A stretch of 64,000 nucleotides of DNA from Agromyces hippuratus (lineage in GTDB: Bacteria > Actinomycetota > Actinomycetes > Actinomycetales > Microbacteriaceae): the NCBI RefSeq assembly GCF_013410355.1, contig NZ_JACCFI010000001.1:2852001-2916000 (forward strand), written 5' to 3'. This document shows, in pieces, positions 32,051 to 41,300 of the stretch. Positions within the stretch are counted from its first letter, which is position 1. Each line of letters starts with the position of its first letter. Under the pieces are notes generated by a model. The model had not been told where the DNA came from. It was given only the letters and a program-made list of their open reading frames with translations, and ran no database searches. A program made the position numbers and the translations under genes.

Positions 32051-33694
32051 TCAGGCGACGGATGCCTCGAGCACTGCCATCGCCGCGTTGTGGCCGCCGA
32101 TGCCGCTCACCGCACCGCCGCGCACCGCACCCGAACCGCACAGCAGCACGCCCGGGTGCGCGGTCGCGACGCCCCAGCGCTCGGCCGGTGTCGAGAGGGC
32201 GGCGCCCGGCTCGGCCCACGGCCATGACAACGGGCCGTGGAAGATGTTGCCGCCCGGCATCGCGAGCGCCTCCTCGAGGTCGAGGGTCGTCTTCGTCTCG
32301 ATGCAGGGGAGGCCCGCGGCATCCGTCGCGATGACGCCCTCGATCGGCTCGGCGAGCACCGAGTCCAGCGAGGCGAGCACCGCCGACTGCAGCCGCTCGC
32401 GCAGTTCGTCGTTGCCGAAACGCTCGAGCAGCCGGTGCGGCACGTGCAGGCCGAAGACGGTCAGGGTGTGGGCGCCGGATGCCGCGAGCTCGGGCGAGAG
32501 GATCGACGGGTCGCTCAGGGTGTGGCAGTAGATCTCACAGGGCAGCGGCGACGGGATGCCGCCGCGAGCGGCCGTGCGATACGCCGAGTCGAGTTGCGTC
32601 TCGAGCTCGTTGATGTGGAAGGTGCCGGCGAACGCGGCCTCGGGCGCGACCGAGGTGTCGCGGAGCCTCGGCAGTCGGGTGAGCAGCAGGTTCACCTTCA
32701 CCTGCGCGCCCTCGGGTGCGTGCAGGTGGCGCAGTCGCTCGCGCACGACCGAGGGCACGCCGACGGTGGCCGCCGGTGACGCCGGTGACGCCTGCGCGCC
32801 GGCCTCGAGCAGTCGGTCGAGCACGGCGGGCGCGACATTCGCGAGGATGACGTCGGCGTGCGCCATGCGCTCACCCGACTCGTCGCCCTGCCGCCAGCGC
32901 ACCTCGCCCGCCGGGTCGACCGAGACGACCTCGGCGCCCGTCACGAGCTCGGCGCCCGCCTCGCGGGCTGCCCTCGCGAGCTCGCCGGTGACGGCGCCCA
33001 TGCCGCCGACAGGCACGTCCCAGTCTCCGGTGCCGCCGCCGATCACGTGGTAGAGGAAGCAGCGGTTCGCATCGAGTGCGGGGTCGTCGAGTTCGGTGAA
33101 GGTGCCGATGAGCCCGTCGGTCGCGACGACCCCGCGCACGAGGTCGCTCGCGAAGCGGGCGTCGATCACCTCGCCGAGGGGCCGTTCGACGAACTCGCGC
33201 CACAGCCGCTCGTCGCCGATCAGATCCCGCGCCTCGTCGCGGGTCGGCAGCGGCTCGGTGAGCGTCGGGAAGAGGCGCTCGGCCACGTGCGCCGTGTCGG
33301 CGTAGAAGGCCTGCCAGGCTGCGGCGTCGGGTTCGGCGTCGACCCGGGCGAAGGCGGCCGCCGTGCTCCCCGAGCCTGTCGAAGGGGCCTCGTTGTCGAC
33401 GAGCAGGCCGCGAGCGGGGTCGCTCGGGTCGGGCGTGTACGACGAGAAGCGCCGCCGCACGAGCCGCACGTCGAGGCCGAGGTCGTCGATGATGCGCTGC
33501 GGCAGGAGGCTCACGAGGTAGGAGTAGCGCGAGAGGCGCGCGTCGACGCCCTCGAATGCGTCGGCCGAGACGGCGGCGCCGCCGAGGTGGTCGCTGCGCT
33601 CGAGCAGCAGCACCCGCTTGCCGGCGCGGGCGAGGTAGGCGGCTGCGGTGAGGCCGTTGTGGCCACCGCCGATGATCACGACGTCGTGGGGCAT
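32051..33694 (-). CDS. phytoene-desaturase-like NAD(P)/FAD oxidoreductase
   Basis: A 547-residue FAD protein of the phytoene dehydrogenase/PYROXD2 family. The N-terminus DVVIIGGGHNGLTAAAYLARAG binds FAD; LLLERSDHLGGAA follows and GVLLCGSGAVRGGAVSGIGGHNAA at the C-terminus closes the site. No carotenoid genes are nearby, so a redox role other than carotenoid desaturation is likely. Around residue 104 the protein contains PSTGSGS, encoded by a copy of the CGAGCCTGTCGAA repeat (33366-33388) in a loop that the family does not need. Confidence 0.87.
   Translation of the reverse strand: MPHDVVIIGGGHNGLTAAAYLARAGKRVLLLERSDHLGGAAVSADAFEGVDARLSRYSYLVSLLPQRIIDDLGLDVRLVRRRFSSYTPDPSDPARGLLVDNEAPSTGSGSTAAAFARVDAEPDAAAWQAFYADTAHVAERLFPTLTEPLPTRDEARDLIGDERLWREFVERPLGEVIDARFASDLVRGVVATDGLIGTFTELDDPALDANRCFLYHVIGGGTGDWDVPVGGMGAVTGELARAAREAGAELVTGAEVVSVDPAGEVRWRQGDESGERMAHADVILANVAPAVLDRLLEAGAQASPASPAATVGVPSVVRERLRHLHAPEGAQVKVNLLLTRLPRLRDTSVAPEAAFAGTFHINELETQLDSAYRTAARGGIPSPLPCEIYCHTLSDPSILSPELAASGAHTLTVFGLHVPHRLLERFGNDELRERLQSAVLASLDSVLAEPIEGVIATDAAGLPCIETKTTLDLEEALAMPGGNIFHGPLSWPWAEPGAALSTPAERWGVATAHPGVLLCGSGAVRGGAVSGIGGHNAAMAVLEASVA
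33366..33388. repeat. repeat copy inside the oxidoreductase gene
   Basis: CCCCGAGCCTGTCGAAGGGG-like sequence, with GAGCCTGTCGAA as core, lies inside a coding region. On the coding strand it reads P-S-T-G-S-G in frame. Confidence 0.75.
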
Positions 33695-33713
33695 CCCACG
33701 AGCGTAGACGAGC

Positions 33714-33746
33714 GAGGGCGAGCGGATGGGGCATCCGCTCGCCCTC
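33714..33746 (-). terminator. strong hairpin after the ABC exporter genes
   Basis: GAGGGCGAGCGGATG (33714-33728) pairs perfectly with CATCCGCTCGCCCTC (33732-33746) over a 3-nt loop. It lies 12 bp past the permease stop and 19 bp before the start of the next gene. It probably ends the exporter operon. Confidence 0.7.
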
Positions 33747-33758
33747 GTCAGGCAGGCC

Positions 33759-34541
33759 TCAGGCCGCGCGCTTCATCGAACGCACGCCGACCACGACGCC
33801 GATCGCGCACGTCACGGCTGCGGCGATGATGCCGCCGACGACCGCCGGTGCGCCGAAGTCTCCCGAGAGCAGCGCCCGCTCGGCGCCGACGAGGTAGCTC
33901 AGCGGGTTGATCGCCGCGGCGACCTGCATCCACGCGGGGCCGTCTTCGAGCGGCAGCAGCATGCCCGAGAGGATCATGAGCGGGAACAGCAGCGTCTGGT
34001 GCACCATCCAGAACATCCAGTCCCGGTTGCGGCAGGCGAGCGCGAGCGAGTAGCTCAGGGCGCCGAAGCCGATGCCGAAGACGGCGAGCACCGCGAGGCC
34101 GGCGATGAGCCCCGGCACGTCGAGCGAGAAGCCGAACGGCACGGCGACGAGCACGACGATCGTGCCCTGGATGACGAGCGGCACGACCTCCTTGAGGGCG
34201 CGGCCGACGAGCAGGGCGCTGCGCGAGAGCGGCGCCACGAGGGTGCGCTCGTGCGAGCCGGTCTGCATCTCGAAGAGCAGGTTCGCGCCCGTCGAGGCCG
34301 TGCCGAACAGCGCGACCATCACGAGGATGCCCGGCACGAACCACTGCAGCGTGCCTGCGGCGTCGCCGCCCGAGGCGCCGATGAGCAGCGGGCCGAACAG
34401 GCCGAGGAAGACGAGCGGCTGCACGAGCGAGAACATCACGCTGAACGGGTCGCGCACGAGCGGGCGCGACTCGCGGACGAAGACCGAGGCGGTGTCGCGC
34501 ACGAATCCGGTGGGGCGGGCGGTGGTGTCGATGGTGGTCAT
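33759..34541 (-). CDS. ABC-2 type transporter permease (DrrB-like)
   Basis: A 260-residue membrane protein with about six segments. It contains VFVRESRPLVRDPFSVMFSLVQPLVFLGLFGPLL and the ABC-2 family block LSYLVGAERALLSGDF; LLFPLMILSGMLLPLEDGPAWMQ precedes it. These fit drug or lipid exporters such as DrrB. ATG 34541 has GGAGC upstream. It is the partner of the ATPase 149 bp upstream on the same strand. The long spacer between the two genes is unusual for such a pair. Confidence 0.88.
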   Translation of the reverse strand: MTTIDTTARPTGFVRDTASVFVRESRPLVRDPFSVMFSLVQPLVFLGLFGPLLIGASGGDAAGTLQWFVPGILVMVALFGTASTGANLLFEMQTGSHERTLVAPLSRSALLVGRALKEVVPLVIQGTIVVLVAVPFGFSLDVPGLIAGLAVLAVFGIGFGALSYSLALACRNRDWMFWMVHQTLLFPLMILSGMLLPLEDGPAWMQVAAAINPLSYLVGAERALLSGDFGAPAVVGGIIAAAVTCAIGVVVGVRSMKRAA

Positions 34542-34562
34542 TTCGGTGCTCCTTCATGGTGT

Positions 34563-34638
34563 GAAAACAGGAACTCGTGCTCAGGACCGGATGGTCGGGC
34601 CTGCTCTCGGTGCCGATGCGGCGTGTCTTCCTGTTTTC
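34563..34638. other. 11-bp inverted repeat in the exporter intergenic region
   Basis: GAAAACAGGAA (34563-34573) and TTCCTGTTTTC (34628-34638) are perfect complements, enclosing 54 bp of unknown content. They lie between the ATPase and permease genes, upstream of the permease start. Could be an RNA stem or a transcription-control site. Confidence 0.5.
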
Positions 34639-34654
34639 GCGTTGGTCAGGGTGA

Positions 34655-34687
34655 GGGGGGAGGAGAGGGTGGAGAGGGAGGAGAGGG
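34655..34687 (+). other. candidate G-quadruplex motif
   Basis: Four G-runs (GGGGGG, GGG, GGG, GGG) are separated by loops of 6 nt in a purine-only tract, matching the G3+N1-7 pattern. It sits just after the stop codon of the ATPase gene, on the strand opposite the message. Confidence 0.5.
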
Positions 34688-34690
34688 TGG

Positions 34691-35659
34691 TCAGGCGAGT
34701 GCCGGCTCGGCGTGCGCCGCCTCCTCGCGGAGGGTGCGCCCGGTGAGGGCGAGGAACACGTCGTCGAGGGTCGGCTGCCGATGCGTCGCCGCGACCACCT
34801 CGAGGCCGGCGTCGCCGAGCGAGCGGATGTACCGGGGCAGCGCCCGATCGCCGCCGGGAGCCGTCACCGTGACGACCTGCCCCGAGGCCTCGCCGCCGAT
34901 GCGGGCGGCGGCTGCCGCGGCATCCGCCGCCGTCTCGAAGGTGAGACTCACGCGGTCGCCCGCGAGCGACTCCTTGAGCGCCCAGGCGGTGTCGTCGGCG
35001 ATGACCTGGCCGTGGTCCATCACCATGACGCGCTCGGCGAGCTGGTCGGCCTCGTCGAGGTAGTGGGTCGTGAGGAAGATCGTCGTGCCCGTCTCGCGGC
35101 GGAGGTCGACGATGTGCTCCCACAGGTTCGCGCGGCTGTGCGGGTCGAGGCCCGTCGACGGCTCGTCGAGGAAGAGCAGCTCGGGCCGGTGGATGAGTCC
35201 GAGCGCGATGTCGAGCCGGCGCTTCTGGCCGCCCGAGAGCGACTGCACCTGCCGGCCGGCGACCTGGCCGAGCTCGAGCGACTCGATCAGCTCGGCCGCG
35301 CGAGCCCGGGTCTCGCGGCGGCCCATGCCGTAGAAGGCTCCCTGGGCGTGCAGCTCGTCGCGCACGCGCTGGGTGTGCCCGCCCGAGTTGCCCTGCCCGA
35401 CGTAGCCGATGCGGCGGCGCACGCCGGCTGGATCCCGGCGGATGTCGGAGCCGGCGACGATCGCCTCGCCGCTCGTCGGCGGCAGCAGGGTGGTGAGCAT
35501 GCGGAGCGTCGTCGACTTGCCGGCGCCGTTCGGGCCGAGGAAGGCGACGAGCTCGCCGGCGCCGACCTCGAGGTCGACGGAACGGACGGCCTCGACGACC
35601 TTCCCCTTGGCGGGGAACGTCTTCGTGAGGCCCTGAGCGGAGATCATCTGGTTCGTCAT
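34691..35659 (-). CDS. ABC transporter ATP-binding protein (DrrA-like)
   Basis: A 322-residue ABC ATPase. Walker A GPNGAGKST lies near residue 40, the signature LSGGQKRRLDIALGL near 140 and Walker B LLFLDEPSTGLDP near 160; TTHYLDEADQLAERV completes the H-loop region. The C-terminal domain of about 75 residues is the DrrA type. ATG 35659 is preceded by GGAAGA; ATG 35680 is a longer option. It would power the DrrB-like permease in export of a drug-like compound. It is divergent from a WYL regulator across 60 bp. Confidence 0.9.
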   Translation of the reverse strand: MTNQMISAQGLTKTFPAKGKVVEAVRSVDLEVGAGELVAFLGPNGAGKSTTLRMLTTLLPPTSGEAIVAGSDIRRDPAGVRRRIGYVGQGNSGGHTQRVRDELHAQGAFYGMGRRETRARAAELIESLELGQVAGRQVQSLSGGQKRRLDIALGLIHRPELLFLDEPSTGLDPHSRANLWEHIVDLRRETGTTIFLTTHYLDEADQLAERVMVMDHGQVIADDTAWALKESLAGDRVSLTFETAADAAAAAARIGGEASGQVVTVTAPGGDRALPRYIRSLGDAGLEVVAATHRQPTLDDVFLALTGRTLREEAAHAEPALA

Positions 35660-35719
35660 ATCTGCAGTCTTCCGAGGCATCCGGTCAGTTTTCGTCCGCA
35701 TGGATGGGAAACTTGGAGC

Positions 35720-36712
35720 ATGGCCGCAACGACCTCGCGAACCCTCGAACTGCTCTCCCTGCTGCAGAGCCACCGGCACTGGTCGGCGCGCGAACTCGTC
35801 GACCGGCTCGGCGTCTCCGACCGCACGCTGCGGCGCGACGTCGACCGGTTGCGCGAGCTCGGCTACGGCATCGAGTCGGCGCGCGGCTCGACCGGCGGCT
35901 ACCGCCTCGAGGCCGGCACCGGGCTGCCGCCGCTGCTGCTCAGCGACGACGAGGGGGTCGCGATCGCCGTCGGCCTGCGCTCCCAGGCGACGGCAGGGCT
36001 GCGCGGCGCCGAGCACACGACGCTCAGCGCCCTCGCGAAGATCGAGCAGGTGCTGCCGCCGGCCCTGCGCCGTCGCATCGAGGCGCTGCAGTCGCATGCG
36101 GCGGTGGGCACGGTCGGACCGGGTTCGGCTCGTTCCGGTCGGCCGACGCCCGAGATCGACGCCGAACTCCTCGGCCTCCTCGCCCTCGGGTGCCGCGACT
36201 CCGAGCGGCTGCGCTTCACCTACACGGATGCCGCGGGCGAGGCCTCGGCTCGAGTGGTCGAGCCGTACCGGCTCGTGCCTGTCGCCCGGCGCTGGTACCT
36301 GCTCGCCTGGGATCGCCAGCGCGAGGACTGGCGCACGTTCCGGCTCGACCGCATGAGCGAGGTGTTCCCGACGCGGGTGCGGTTCGAGCCCCGGCCCATG
36401 ACCGACGACGACGCCCGGGCGCGGGTCGAGGCGGCGGTGCGCTGGCGCGACCGGGGCGTGAAGGCGCGGGTCGTCGCCGAGATGCCGCAGGCGGACCTCG
36501 TCGAGCACCTCGGCTGGTACGGCCGCGACGTCGTGGCGATCGACGCCGGGCACTGCGCGTGGCCGCTCGAGGCGGACTCGGTCGAGAACTTGTCGATGGC
36601 GCTCATGTGGCTGCCGCGCGGCGTGCGCTATCGCATCGAGGGGCCGGTCGAACTGCTCGACTTCCTCGCGATGCAGGCCGAGCGCTTCGCGGAGGCATCC
36701 GCTCGGGGGTGA
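35720..36712 (+). CDS. HTH/WYL-domain transcriptional regulator
   Basis: A 330-residue YafY-type regulator. The N-terminal HTH reads LELLSLLQSHRHWSARELVDRLGVSDRTLRRDVDRLRELGYGIES. The WYL domain follows at about 145-225 (RLVPVARRWYLLAWDRQREDWRTFRLDR), with a WCX-like C-terminal domain. WYL domains bind nucleotide or nucleic-acid ligands in known cases. It starts 60 bp from the divergent ABC exporter gene and is its likely regulator. A Shine-Dalgarno (GGAG) is very close to the ATG, so start selection is slightly uncertain. Confidence 0.9.
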   Translation: MAATTSRTLELLSLLQSHRHWSARELVDRLGVSDRTLRRDVDRLRELGYGIESARGSTGGYRLEAGTGLPPLLLSDDEGVAIAVGLRSQATAGLRGAEHTTLSALAKIEQVLPPALRRRIEALQSHAAVGTVGPGSARSGRPTPEIDAELLGLLALGCRDSERLRFTYTDAAGEASARVVEPYRLVPVARRWYLLAWDRQREDWRTFRLDRMSEVFPTRVRFEPRPMTDDDARARVEAAVRWRDRGVKARVVAEMPQADLVEHLGWYGRDVVAIDAGHCAWPLEADSVENLSMALMWLPRGVRYRIEGPVELLDFLAMQAERFAEASARG

Positions 36713-36715
36713 CGA

Positions 36716-37108
36716 CTACGCCGTGCGCGGCAGGGTGCCGATCTCGGCACCCGACTCGTCGAAGACGGTGAGCGTGTCGCCGGAGACCGTGGCGGTCGCG
36801 AGCGCTGAGAGCCACGGGTCGACGCCCTCGCACAGCATGCGCGTCGACGCGACCTCGACGAACGTGACCGTGTCGCCCTCGGCGGTCCAGCTGCCGACCA
36901 GGCGGTTGCAGCCGTCGGTGCCGCTCAGCGAGCCGCCGTTGCCGAACGCGAGCGAGGGCTCACCCGTCGCCGAGACGTCGCCCCAGGTGCCGACGGGATC
37001 GACGGTCTCGACCGGCGCGGTGCCGGAGTTGCCGGCGCAGGCGCTCAGCAGCGTCGCCGCGAGCAGGATCGTGCCGGACAGGGCGAGGCGCTGCAGCGTT
37101 CGTGACAT
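36716..37108 (-). CDS. META-domain lipoprotein
   Basis: A 130-residue lipoprotein. The signal peptide ends ILLAATLLSACAGNSG, with the lipobox LSAC. The mature part has VGTWGDVSATGEPSLAFGNGGSLSGTDGCNRLVGSWTAEG, the core of a META (HslJ-like) domain with the conserved GCN. HslJ proteins are linked to heat and outer-membrane stress in Gram-negatives; in actinobacteria the role is unclear. TACGCT (37117-37122) before ATG 37108 suggests a leaderless transcript. Its stop almost abuts the WYL gene end. Confidence 0.85.
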   Translation of the reverse strand: MSRTLQRLALSGTILLAATLLSACAGNSGTAPVETVDPVGTWGDVSATGEPSLAFGNGGSLSGTDGCNRLVGSWTAEGDTVTFVEVASTRMLCEGVDPWLSALATATVSGDTLTVFDESGAEIGTLPRTA

Positions 37109-37133
37109 GGGCACAGCGTATCGATCCGACCCG

Positions 37134-38174
37134 TCAGCGAACCGAAGGCGTCGCCGTCGCGCGTGCCGCCCGGGCGAGGGCGTCGCGGCAGGCGACGACC
37201 GCCGGCCGTGCCGCGGCGGCGTGCCTCGTCGAGGTGAACACCTCGCGCTCGGGATGCCCCGGCAGGTCGACGAGCGTGACGCTCGGCGCCTCGCCCGCCC
37301 ACACGAGGTCGGGGAGGAGCCCGACGGCGTTGCCCGACCGGATCAGGCGGATGTGCGCCATCAGGTCGGCGGTCTCGAACCGCACGTCGGGCTCGAAGCC
37401 CGCCTCGCGGCAGAGCTGCTCGGCCCAGTCGCGCGAGGCGGTGCCCTCGGGCTCGAGCACCCAGGGCATCGTCGCGGCGGCCAGCAGCGAGCGATCGGAT
37501 GCCGCGACGCGCGACTGCTCGCGCGAGGCATCCGTGCCACCCCGCATGCTGTGCGCACCTGCGGATATACGATCCGCCACGCCGCCCGGGGTGCCCGATT
37601 CGTCGGCGCGCCGGATCGTATATCCGCTGGAATGAGCGGGGTGCGGCGGCAGTGCGAGCCGGATGGCGTCGGCGACGAGGTGCACGCGGTCGAGCTCCTC
37701 GCGGTGCGCGCGCGTGTGCCCCGGGTACTGCTCGGCGATCACGAGGTCGAAGTCGCGCGCCGAGACCTCGAAGAGCCCGACGTCGGGCTCGCGCTCGGTG
37801 ACCTCGACCCGCAGGGCGGGGTGCTCGGCTCGCAGCAGGGTGAGCGCCTGCGGCACCACGGCGTGCGCCGCCGACTGGAACACGGCGATGCGCACGGTGC
37901 CGCCGACCGCGGTGAGCGAGCGGGCGACCTCGGACTCGGCCTCCTCGAGCCGGTCGAGCACGGCGCGGGCGTGCCCCACGAGCACCTCGGCCTGCGGGGT
38001 CAACTGCACGCGGCGCCCGACCTGCACGAGCAGCGGCACGCCGGCCTCGCGCTCGAGCTGGCTGAGTTGCTGCGACACCGAGGAGGGGCTGTACGACAGG
38101 GCTTCGGCGACCGCCGAGAGCGTGCCGCGGTCGCTGAGCTCGACGAGCAGGCGCAGGCGTCGCACGTCGAGCAT
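37134..38174 (-). CDS. LysR-family regulator with an in-frame palindromic insert
   Basis: A 346-residue LysR regulator, about 40 residues longer than usual. The HTH is RRLRLLVELSDRGTLSAVAEALSYSPSSVSQQLSQLEREAG. The substrate domain starts VRIAVFQSAAHAVVPQALTLLR. Within it, after PPHPAHSS, comes a segment of about 45 residues that breaks the usual fold and is encoded by the palindrome at 37561-37627 plus flanks. It then resumes with SLLAAATMPWVLEPEGT. ATG 38174 follows GGAGG. It is divergent from putA, whose promoter carries CCGAAC repeats, so it probably regulates proline use. Whether the insert disturbs ligand binding is unknown. Confidence 0.87.
   Translation of the reverse strand: MLDVRRLRLLVELSDRGTLSAVAEALSYSPSSVSQQLSQLEREAGVPLLVQVGRRVQLTPQAEVLVGHARAVLDRLEEAESEVARSLTAVGGTVRIAVFQSAAHAVVPQALTLLRAEHPALRVEVTEREPDVGLFEVSARDFDLVIAEQYPGHTRAHREELDRVHLVADAIRLALPPHPAHSSGYTIRRADESGTPGGVADRISAGAHSMRGGTDASREQSRVAASDRSLLAAATMPWVLEPEGTASRDWAEQLCREAGFEPDVRFETADLMAHIRLIRSGNAVGLLPDLVWAGEAPSVTLVDLPGHPEREVFTSTRHAAAARPAVVACRDALARAARATATPSVR
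37561..37627. repeat. 67-bp element with 16-bp terminal inverted repeats, inside a gene
   Basis: GCGGATATACGATCCG (37561-37576) and its exact complement CGGATCGTATATCCGC (37612-37627) bracket 35 bp of GC-rich sequence. The element lies in frame in the LysR gene and contains no stop in the coding strand. Its AT-rich ends stand out from the gene's composition. Confidence 0.85.
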
Positions 38175-38200
38175 GGGCACCTCCGGGCATCCGCTGATCA

Positions 38201-38267
38201 TTCGGTTCTTCCGAACAGTATCGTTCAGATTCATTCGCTTTACCGAACGTATGTCGCAGCGCATACT
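38201..38267. promoter_or_regulatory. LysR-putA divergent control region
   Basis: TTCGG-TTCTT-CCGAA (38201-38215) is a 5-bp inverted repeat. CCGAAC occurs at 38211 and 38243. TTTACC (38239-38244) and CATACT (38262-38267), 17 bp apart, form a likely putA promoter; the second CCGAAC overlaps its -35. Confidence 0.5.
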
Positions 38268-38321
38268 GAACCCGACAGGCGCGCGACCCCCGGCGCGCTC
38301 GAAGCAAAGGACAGTACCCTC

Positions 38322-41300
38322 GTGACCATGTCGAACGCCGCCACAGACGCCCGGCCGAACACCGATCACGTCGTCGCCCTCGTGCGCCGGTGGCTCGCCG
38401 AGAGCTCGGAGCACCCGGCCGACCCCGCCGCCGAGCGCCTCGCCGGCGTGCTGAAGGACCCGCGCGGCCTCGACTTCACCGTCGGCTTCGTCGACGGCGT
38501 CATGCGCCCCGAAGACCTCGGCGTCGCCGGCCGCAACCTCGAGCAGGTCGCGAAGCTCACGCCGAAGTTCCTGCCCTGGTACCTGAAGGCCGCGATCCGC
38601 GTCGGCGGCGTCGTCGCGCCGGTTCTGCCGTGGATCGTCATTCCGATCGCCCGCCGGGTGCTGCGCGCCATGGTCGGCCACCTCGTGCTCGACGCGACCC
38701 CCGAGAAGCTCGGCCCGGCCATCGCGACCCTGCGCGAGTCGGGCAACCGCCTGAACCTGAACCTCCTCGGCGAGGCGGTGCTCGGTGAGGAGGAGGCCGA
38801 CCGCCGCCTCTCGGGCACCTACGAGTTCCTCGCCCGCGACGACGTCGACTACGTGTCGATCAAGGTCTCGAGCGTCGTCAGCCAGCTCTCGATGTGGTCG
38901 TTCGACGAGGCCGTCGCCAAGGTCGTCGCGAAGCTCACGCCGCTCTACGAGCTCGCCGCGAAGGCTTCGACAGGCTCAGCCGGCAGGGGCAAGTTCATCA
39001 ACCTCGACATGGAGGAGTACCGCGACCTCGACCTGACGATCGCGGTCTTCACGACCCTGCTCGACCAGCCGCAGCTGCGCGGCCTCGAGGCGGGCATCGT
39101 GCTGCAGACCTACCTGCCCGACGCGCTCGGCGCGATGCAGGAGCTCACCGCGTGGGCGAAGGACCGTCGCGCGCAGGGCGGCGCCCCCATCAAGGTGCGC
39201 GTCGTCAAGGGCGCGAACCTCGCGATGGAGCACGTCGACGCCGCGGTGCACGGCTGGCCGCTCGCGACCTACGACTCCAAGCAGGACTCCGACACGAACT
39301 ACAAGCGCGTGCTCGACTGGTCGATGACTCCCGAGCGCACCGACGCCGTCAAGCTCGGCGTCGCCGGCCACAACCTCTTCGACGTCGCCCACGCGTGGCT
39401 CACCGCCCGCGAACGCGGCGTCGACTCGCGCGTCGAGTTCGAGATGCTGCTCGGCATGGCGACCGGCCAGGCCGAGGCGGTGCGCCGCGACGTCGGCAAC
39501 CTGCTGCTCTACACGCCCGTCGTGAACCCGAGCGAGTTCGACGTCGCCATCGCCTACCTGATCCGCCGCCTCGAAGAGAACGCGAGCCAGGACAACTTCA
39601 TGTCGGCCGTGTTCGAGCTCACCACGAGCGAGCCGCTGTTCCAGCGCGAGCAGGCCCGCTACCTCGCCTCGCTCGCGGCCCTCGAGCCGACGGTCGTGGC
39701 GGCGCCCGCGCCGAACCGCACCCAGAACCGTCACACCGAGTGGACCGACGAGACCCTCGCCGCCGCGATGACGGTTCCGGATGCCCCGGCGCCCGGCACC
39801 GAGCACGAAGACGACCCCTCGCTCACGAGCGTCGTGCTCGGCATCACCCGCGGGTCAGAACTGCTCCCTGAGCGTGTCGAAGGGCAGGCGGCATCGGTTT
39901 CGACGGGCTCGGTTTCGACAGGCTCGGTTTCGACAGGCTCAACCAGCAGGATGGGCTCCGGCGTGACGCCGGGCTTCCGCAATGAGCCCGACACCGACCC
40001 GGCCCTCGCCCCGAACCGCGAATGGGGTCGCCGCATCCTCGAGCGGGTGCCCGGCTCGACGCTCGGCATGAACACGATCGCCGCGGCCCGCGTCGACGAC
40101 GCGGCGACCCTCGAGCGCATCATCCAGACCGTCGCCGCCCGCGGCCGCGCCTGGGGCGAACTGCCCGGCGCCGAGCGCGCCGCCGTGCTGCACCGCGCCG
40201 GCTACGCGCTCGCAGCGAACCGCGACCGCCTGATCGAGGTCATGGCCGCCGAGACCGGCAAGACCATCGCCGAGGCCGACCCCGAGATCAGCGAGGCGAT
40301 CGACTTCGCGCACTACTACGCCGAGCGCGCCCGCGAGCTCGACCACGTGCAGGGTGCCGTCTTCGTGCCGTCGAAGCTCACCGTCATCACGCCGCCGTGG
40401 AACTTCCCCGTCGCGATCCCCGCCGGCGGCGTGCTCTCCGCGCTCGCCGCGGGCTCGGGCGTCATCATCAAGCCCGCGAAGCTCGCGCAGCGCTCGGGTG
40501 CGGTCATGGTCGAGGCGCTGTGGGAGGCCGGCATCCCGCGCGAGCTCCTCACCCTCGTCGACATCGGCGAACGCGAGCTCGGCAAGGAGCTCGTCTCCCA
40601 CCCCGCGGTCGACCGGGTCATCCTCACCGGTGCGTACGAGACGGCGCAGCTCTTCCGCTCGTTCCGCAAGGACCTGCCGCTGCTCGCCGAGACGAGCGGC
40701 AAGAACGCGATCATCGTGACGCCGTCGGCCGACCTCGACCTCGCGGCATCCGATGTCGTCAAGAGCGCCTTCGGGCACGCCGGCCAGAAGTGCTCGGCGG
40801 CCTCGCTCGTGATCCTCGTCGGATCGGTCGCGAAGTCCGAGCGCTTCCGCCGCCAGCTCGTCGACGCGACGCGTTCGCTGCGGGTCGGCTGGCCCGAGCA
40901 GGCGACGAGCCAGATGGGCCCGATCGTCGAGCCCGCGAACGGCAAGCTGCTGCACGCCCTCACCCAGCTCGGCATCGGCGAGGAGTGGCTCGTCGAGCCC
41001 CAGCAGCTCGATGACACCGGCCGGCTCTGGTCGCCCGGCATCCGCTCGGGCGTCGCCGGCGGTTCGTACTTCCATCTCACCGAGTTCTTCGGCCCCGTGC
41101 TCGGCATCATGCACGCGAAGGACCTCGACGAGGCGATCCGCCTGCAGAACGCCGTCGACTACGGCCTGACCGCAGGGCTCCACTCGCTCGACGCCAACGA
41201 GCTCGCCACGTGGCTCGACCGTGTCGAGGCGGGCAACCTCTACGTCAACCGCGGCATCACCGGCGCGATCGTCGAGCGTCAGCCGTTCGGCGGCTGGAAG

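Noticed and set aside
34712..35719. Upstream extension of the WYL regulator frame
   Set aside because: Antisense to the ABC ATPase gene; the helix-turn-helix begins at ATG 35720.
36723..38321. A long open frame running into putA from upstream on the plus strand
   Set aside because: It covers the META lipoprotein and LysR genes in antisense and lacks family similarity; the real start is GTG 38322 with a Shine-Dalgarno.
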